From positions 3,169,501 to 3,233,500 of the forward strand of contig NC_084936.1 in assembly GCF_958298935.1 (NCBI RefSeq): a stretch of DNA of 64,000 nt. Reading direction: 5' to 3'. The stretch is from Phragmites australis. Taxonomy: Eukaryota; Streptophyta; Magnoliopsida; Poales; Poaceae. Below are positions 58,979 to 64,000 of this stretch, piece after piece; within the stretch, counting starts at the first letter, position 1; each line of letters begins with the position of its first letter. The translations under genes were made by a program, and so were the position numbers. The notes beneath the pieces were generated by a model that worked only from the letters and a program-made list of their open reading frames with translations, was not told the origin of the DNA and made no database searches.

Positions 58979-59744
58979 TTTACCATAGAGGCGACCTCCG
59001 TTGAGCTATCTTTATACTAAGTTACTATATGAGAATTATTTTCATCTTATCACAAATCGGTCACCATCTTGATCCTCCTCGTAGCGTTGCTATGGACGGC
59101 CAACTCTGGTTGATAAAATCCCTTCCACCCTCCTATCCAGGTACTCATCATTCTTCTCTCTTCTAAAATTATATGATTATACTATGAATTTTGTGTATGC
59201 AAATATCTCTTTTGTTATAATATATTCTTCTATTTCTTTTGATTGTTATATCTTGAATTGATTTTATGTATGTAAAATATGTGTGCAATTTCTAGTGTGT
59301 ATATGGGAGTCCAAAATTTCAAATGCAACAAGAAGGTTAAAATTGCTTAACGATTATTCACCCACTGCATCAGCGTGAACAACCGGCCGCTGACCTCATT
59401 CTAATATACACACACCTATAAATTACTTGACACAAACCTAAGCACAATGCAAGCTAGAAGCACCGATCATGTGACACATAGACACAAAGCACGCATTCAG
59501 CGTGATGCACATCAGCATTCTATGGTAGGCAGTCGATCTTGAGCCCTTTTTTATGGATATAGTTGACGCTTAATTTTTTTTTAAGGAAAAAGTCTATTTT
59601 ACTCTCTTGAATTATGCATATAGTCTATATAACCCTCTAAACTATTAAACCAATTTATTTTACTTTCTCAAACTTTAAATACCGAATCATATAACCCTTT
59701 GAGATTGATTTTACAAGTGGTTTTGCCATTATAGTTGCCACGTC
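58979..59744. other. Intergenic, no supportable gene
   Basis: AT-rich DNA. No recognisable coding sequence or bounded element is seen. Confidence 0.4.
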
Positions 59745-61800
59745 TGTAACATTCGGAGTTTTAAGCATATGAATTATAACAAAATCACTCCAATTTAAAT
59801 TTTTATAATTAATTAATCCAAATAAAATCAAAGAAATATGTATATGAATATATGCATACATGTATGTATATATTCATATATATTAAATTTGCTAAGTGTT
59901 CCGATTGAACTAAATTAAATTATAAACTTCTCCACGCATTAATTGAATCATATGTATCTGGTTTATTGCTTTTATGGTTCTTTGAGTGGATATTTGAAAT
60001 TGAATGTCTCTTAATTTCAAATCTATTTTAGTTTCCTTTTAGCTCAAATTCAATTTGAATTGAAATCTTTTGGATTCAAATCATCTTCCAAATCTCATAG
60101 CTTTACTCCCATTTCATAATTCAAATATCCCTATTCGAATTTGTGCCAAGTCCAAAGTCAAATCCATATTCAAATCTCTCTTTTGAAATTGTCCCAAAAC
60201 CCTTTTCCTTTTTCCTTTTTCCTTCTCTCCCTGGGCCAAATCTCTCTCCCCTCTATATTCCGGCCCAACCGCTCAGCCTAGCCGTCGGTTCCTTTTTCCC
60301 CGCTCTCTCTCCGCGCTCGACCCACGACACGCCTCGCTTAGCCCATTCCTCGCACGCCTGCGCGGCCCGGCCGGTGAGTTCGCTCGCGCTCTCACGCGCA
60401 CGCGCAGCCGCCCACATGTCACCCATCCATCAATCCCCCATCGACGCCCACCATCTCCCTCCTTCAGCGTGACATTATGTGGTTCTGTCCCGCCACCGCG
60501 ATGGCCGATACAGTAAATGCTCCGGCCACTTTCTCGCCACCTCGCCCATCCCTCCGTGCTCTTGCTCTCCCTCCCTCTGCTCTCTCATGCGTGCAACCTG
60601 AACCACCTACCACTCCTGACTTCCTTGCCCGCTGCACGTGCTGGCTAGTGCAAAGTCGTTGCCACCGCGTGAAATCCAGTAGGCGCCACCATCGAGCCGT
60701 GCCACTCCTTCTCGCTCCTTGCCGCCTTACTGCCGCTCCCTCTCTCTATAAATAGAGCGTCCGACCCTCTATTTCTCTACTTTCCCATCTCATCACCACC
60801 ACAGCACCGCCATCGCGTCATTGCTAGCTGCCTTGACCTCCTCCTAGTCATTCCGTCCCCGCGAGCTGTCGAGGAGGTTCTAGAGATTGTTGTTGTCTAT
60901 GTGCCACCCTCCATCGCCTAGGAGCCCGATGGGAGCGCGCTTGAGCCGAAAGCTGAGCTGCACAGCCGCCATCGCACCATCGTATCATCAGCCGCCGTCC
61001 AGCCTCTCGCCGTTTTTGAGCTTGGTGAGCATCCTCGTCCTCATTTACACCCTTCTAGCTAGCGTGTCACCATTCTTGTGCCCTTCCATTGCCTGGCCGC
61101 GTGCAGCCGCCAGCTTTCCTCCCGCTACCACATCGAACTCTCACCGTCGGCGTGCACATACCCTCTGTGTGTGAACCAGCCGTCGTGTCGTGTAGCCCAG
61201 GAGCGCTAGGCTCCTTTTCCTTGCAAGTAGACCACGTGTAGTATAGGGAAGGTGCTGCCCATGTTTTGTGCGTTGCCACCATCTTCGCCGGCCTTCGTCT
61301 GATGCTGCTCCGAGCGTCGCCTGTCGTCAATGAGCTTCCAGACAAGTTCCCCGTAGTGCGTAGATGCCCATCACGTCTTCATCGTCGTGAGTCCTCGCCG
61401 GGAGCGTGAGTTTGGCGAGCTCTCCAACACGGCTCCATCATGATTGCTCGCCACCGCTCAGCTCTGCCAGTGTGCCCATGCGCCCGCGCTCATGTGGCTA
61501 GGCCACTGTTCCCACGCCGCACAGCCTGGCCAAGTGGGTCGTGGCTCGGCCACGCACCATCGGGCAGCCAGGCTAACCTAGCCACCAACAGGCCGTACCC
61601 TAGTGGGTTGGCCCAACTTCCATAGCCCGCAACACCAGCTGGCCCAACCCAAGTAGGTCGTCTACTATGCAACCCAATACTACATAGTCCAAACCCGACT
61701 CAACCCAATCCAAGCCCATTTTGGCCCAACCTAAGTGTTTCACTCATCCGGAACACTGCGCTTTGTATTTCGAATTGTTGTATTGTATCACTGTATATGT
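59745..61800 (+). mobile_element. Gypsy-type LTR-like sequence (right end unresolved)
   Basis: It starts TGTAACATTCGGAGTTTTAAG, similar to known grass gypsy LTR starts. AT-rich TTCAAAT/GAATTTG stretches follow, then a TATAAATA at 60747-60754 and a GC-rich leader, the common layout of long RIRE-like LTRs. I could not find a matching CA end with target duplication. Open frames at 60143-61174 are low-complexity proline/serine/arginine-rich and are not called. Confidence 0.4.
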
Positions 61801-61824
61801 GTCGTGGGCGTGCCAATATACTAT

Positions 61825-64000
61825 TGTATACAAAGAACAAGAGACAATTGTAATTGAAACACGTAACTTATTCATTCAATCTCGAATTCATAAAGTACAG
61901 TTTCATATGAATACAATGTCACACACATGAGTACAACGCACATGCTATCTGACTGCTTCTGTCGACTGTGTCTTCTGGTTCCCAGGGCCTCATGAGATCG
62001 CCGGTTAATTACGCCCGGCTTTCGGCCGGACTACCTTCGATTAGGCTGCTTTGCCGCTAGTCATCATCAAGTCGTCTCCGAGCCTACAAGGTTGTAGTCA
62101 CAAGCAGCACATACCAAGCAAAGTGATAACGTCAGAAATCAAAATAGTAAAAGAAACGGGACAAACAATCTAGCATGAACTTTATGAACTGTTTATACAT
62201 CCCGGGTCATCAACGGCCACACAGGCCTCAGAATTGTAGCCCTTCATCATCGGCTGTAGCCTCAGGTAATACGGAGAGACAGACGGAGAGATAATCTAGC
62301 TACATGTATGTTTACCGGCTACAACCTATTGGGAGCTCGACAAACAGCGATGTCTCTAGACTCCTATCTACAACCTCTAATCTTGACCTATCCCACAGCA
62401 ATAGAGCCACAAGGCAAATACTACAAGGTGAAGGGTGATAACAAGCTGCATAGCCCCATAGGTAACAGCCACAAGGTAACAGTGACACAACAACTGCCAA
62501 TCTCACCATCCATCACAGAAACAACACCTAAGGTAGCCAGCATGACGGCATACGCTCGGCTCGACATCGCTCAAGCTCCCAGCCACGCCAGTATTGCCCC
62601 AGCACGAAGGTGCTCGAGTTCCCAGCCGAATCGACGCTGTATCAACATGACGGCAAATAAACAAAAGAGGGGGAGGGTAGCAAACACATATGCCCAGCCA
62701 CAGCCCACATCCCAAAATCACAGCAATAACACACAACGTTGGCCACAACGAATGTGAGTTGGCTGCCAACGTATTCCCTGGATGATGGTGCTCAGATCAA
62801 GCGCTCAAACATGGCAACAGATCATTCACCCAACAGTGCTCAAATGCGGCGGCGTTCGGACACCCTGCCGACAGACTGACGGCTCTCTGATTCCCTGCCA
62901 GCAACCTATGAGCACTACAGCAAACAGAAAGGAGGGGCAACAACACATATATGCCCACTAAAACTCATGACAACCAACATGCCTTCCAGCCATGGCACAA
63001 AGCGCCGGCCGACTCTCACCATAGCACCAAGCTACCTCCACGGACATGGCATAATAGCCGGATTTCATCACAGCACCGAGAACATCAACCGGCCAACTCA
63101 TAACACCATCTCACCAAAAAACAACAGTGTCGCCAGCCAAAATAAAAGCAACAGAACAACAGCCGCCGGCCAACATCAAAACAACAGATCACAGCACCTC
63201 CACGGACGCGGCATAATAGCCGAATTTCATCATAGCACCGAGAACATCAGCCGGCCAGCTCATAACACCATCTCACCAAAACAACAGCGCCGTTGGCCAA
63301 GATCAAAGCAACAGAACAACAACCGCCGGCCAAGAACAAAACAACAGATCACAGCACCTCCACGGATGCGGTGATGAGACACCAGCCGATCACCTGCTTG
63401 CACAGACACGGCGCAAAGCCGGCTGGCCACCTGCTTGCACGGACGCGGCACGAAAGCCGACCGGCCATCTGCTCATCGCACGGTGCGGCGCGAACGCTGA
63501 CCGGCGGCCTTGTAACGAATAGAAGGAGGGGAATGCTATGGCAGAGACCCACCGGCACACAAGGCGAGAACGGTCATGGCACTCCGGCAAGCAAAAAGGC
63601 GATAACCAAGCAAAGATCGAGGCGGCGAGCTTTCTCCTTCTCTCTCTTTCTTCTCTTCTCGCTCTCTTGCAGATTCGACCCCTCCCTCCATGGGCACCCT
63701 CTCCCAACCTATATAGCGGCGATGGGGGGGGGACTCCCACGCGGAGGGCTTCGAATCAATTCAGTTGGGGATGAGATAGGGTTGGGGAAAGGATAAGCAA
63801 GAGGGAAGAGATAAGGGAGATGCGCACGAGAGAAGGCGAGCGCGGCTCGGGAGCGGCATGGTCGAGGCACGCGTTCGGGCGCGCCGGCCCAGGGGGCATA
63901 GAGAGGTGAGAGGGGAGAGGAGGGGGCGCGGCTCGGGCGCGGGCGCAGTCGAGCCGGCGAGCGCGAGGAGACGGCGCACGAGGGAAGCGGTGGCAGCATG
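61825..64000 (-). mobile_element. Probable LTR (minus orientation) with tRNA-Arg-like primer site beside it
   Basis: Read on the minus strand, the sequence ends ...TTTGTATACA at 61825. Nine bases on comes TGGCACGCCCA (plus 61805-61815), which matches the primer site complementary to the 3' end of tRNA-Arg. A TATATAGG at 63708-63715 (minus) could be its promoter. The far end is outside the window, so this stays tentative. Confidence 0.4.
63034..63375. repeat. ~161-bp tandem repeats
   Basis: Units 63034-63195 and 63196-63355, plus the start of a third at 63356, all open ACCTCCACGGA and contain GCATAATAGCCG(A/G)ATTTCATCA, CATAACACCATCTCACCAAA and CCGCCGGCCAA. A related shorter motif (CCACCTGCTTGCACGGACGCGGC) is reiterated to about 63500. 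They lie within the presumed LTR. Confidence 0.9.

Noticed and set aside
60143..61174. Three frames of 92-109 codons rich in Pro, Ser, Ala
   Set aside because: Low complexity, located downstream of a TATA box in LTR-like sequence; no family recognised.

Overview
This window is nuclear DNA from a plant, almost certainly a grass (Poaceae). The evidence is GC-rich 5' exons, GT-AG introns, a Stowaway MITE with CTCCCTCCG ends, GGGATGACA-type MITEs, Sirevirus-like copia and RIRE-like gypsy LTRs, and plant-only families (XS/XH, DUF599, PLS-DYW PPR, SKU5-similar). No CRISPR array, operon or other prokaryotic feature is present.

Layout. 1-2.08 kb: no gene, one decayed DNA transposon. 2082-2154: tRNA-Arg(UCU), minus. 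2.6-12.3 kb: an intact six-coding-exon IDN2/FDM-type gene (zf-XS, XS, coiled coil, XH; 626 aa), whose known relatives act in RNA-directed DNA methylation. Its first coding intron carries a complete 4185-bp hAT transposon (20-bp perfect inverted repeats, 8-bp target duplication, intact 717-aa transposase) with an unusual second mini-gene for a 71-aa BED-finger-only protein. 13.1-17.8 kb: a PPR-DYW pseudogene, its partial tandem duplicate, and a small non-autonomous LTR element. 17.8-18.9 kb: an eroded second copy of the FDM 3' half. 18.9-26.4 kb: two intact DUF599 membrane-protein genes (minus) plus a decayed third 3' end. 26.4-28.9 kb: a 5'-truncated L1 LINE with a 12-bp target duplication, inserted just upstream of one DUF599 gene. 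29-37.8 kb: duplicated and repeat-rich DNA without genes.

37.9-50.2 kb: a decayed Sirevirus-like Ty1-copia element with a 3.15-kb solo gypsy-type LTR nested in its integrase region. 50.7-52.3 kb: a plastid-type O-methyltransferase pseudogene without 5' exons, beginning right after the copia LTR. 53.4-58.0 kb: an intact nine-exon SKU5-similar gene (minus; 588 aa) with a GC-AG first intron. 58-64 kb: short tandem repeats and LTR-like sequence.

Five host genes look intact: tRNA-Arg, FDM-like, two DUF599, SKS-like. Most of the rest is transposable elements and pseudogenes, with a readable relative order of events. The best candidate for something undescribed is the two-gene hAT element, in which a stand-alone BED-finger gene has its own TATA box and shares the transposase gene's 3' end. 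Exon joins were set by hand from reading frame, splice signals and family knowledge; no alignment or transcript search could be run.
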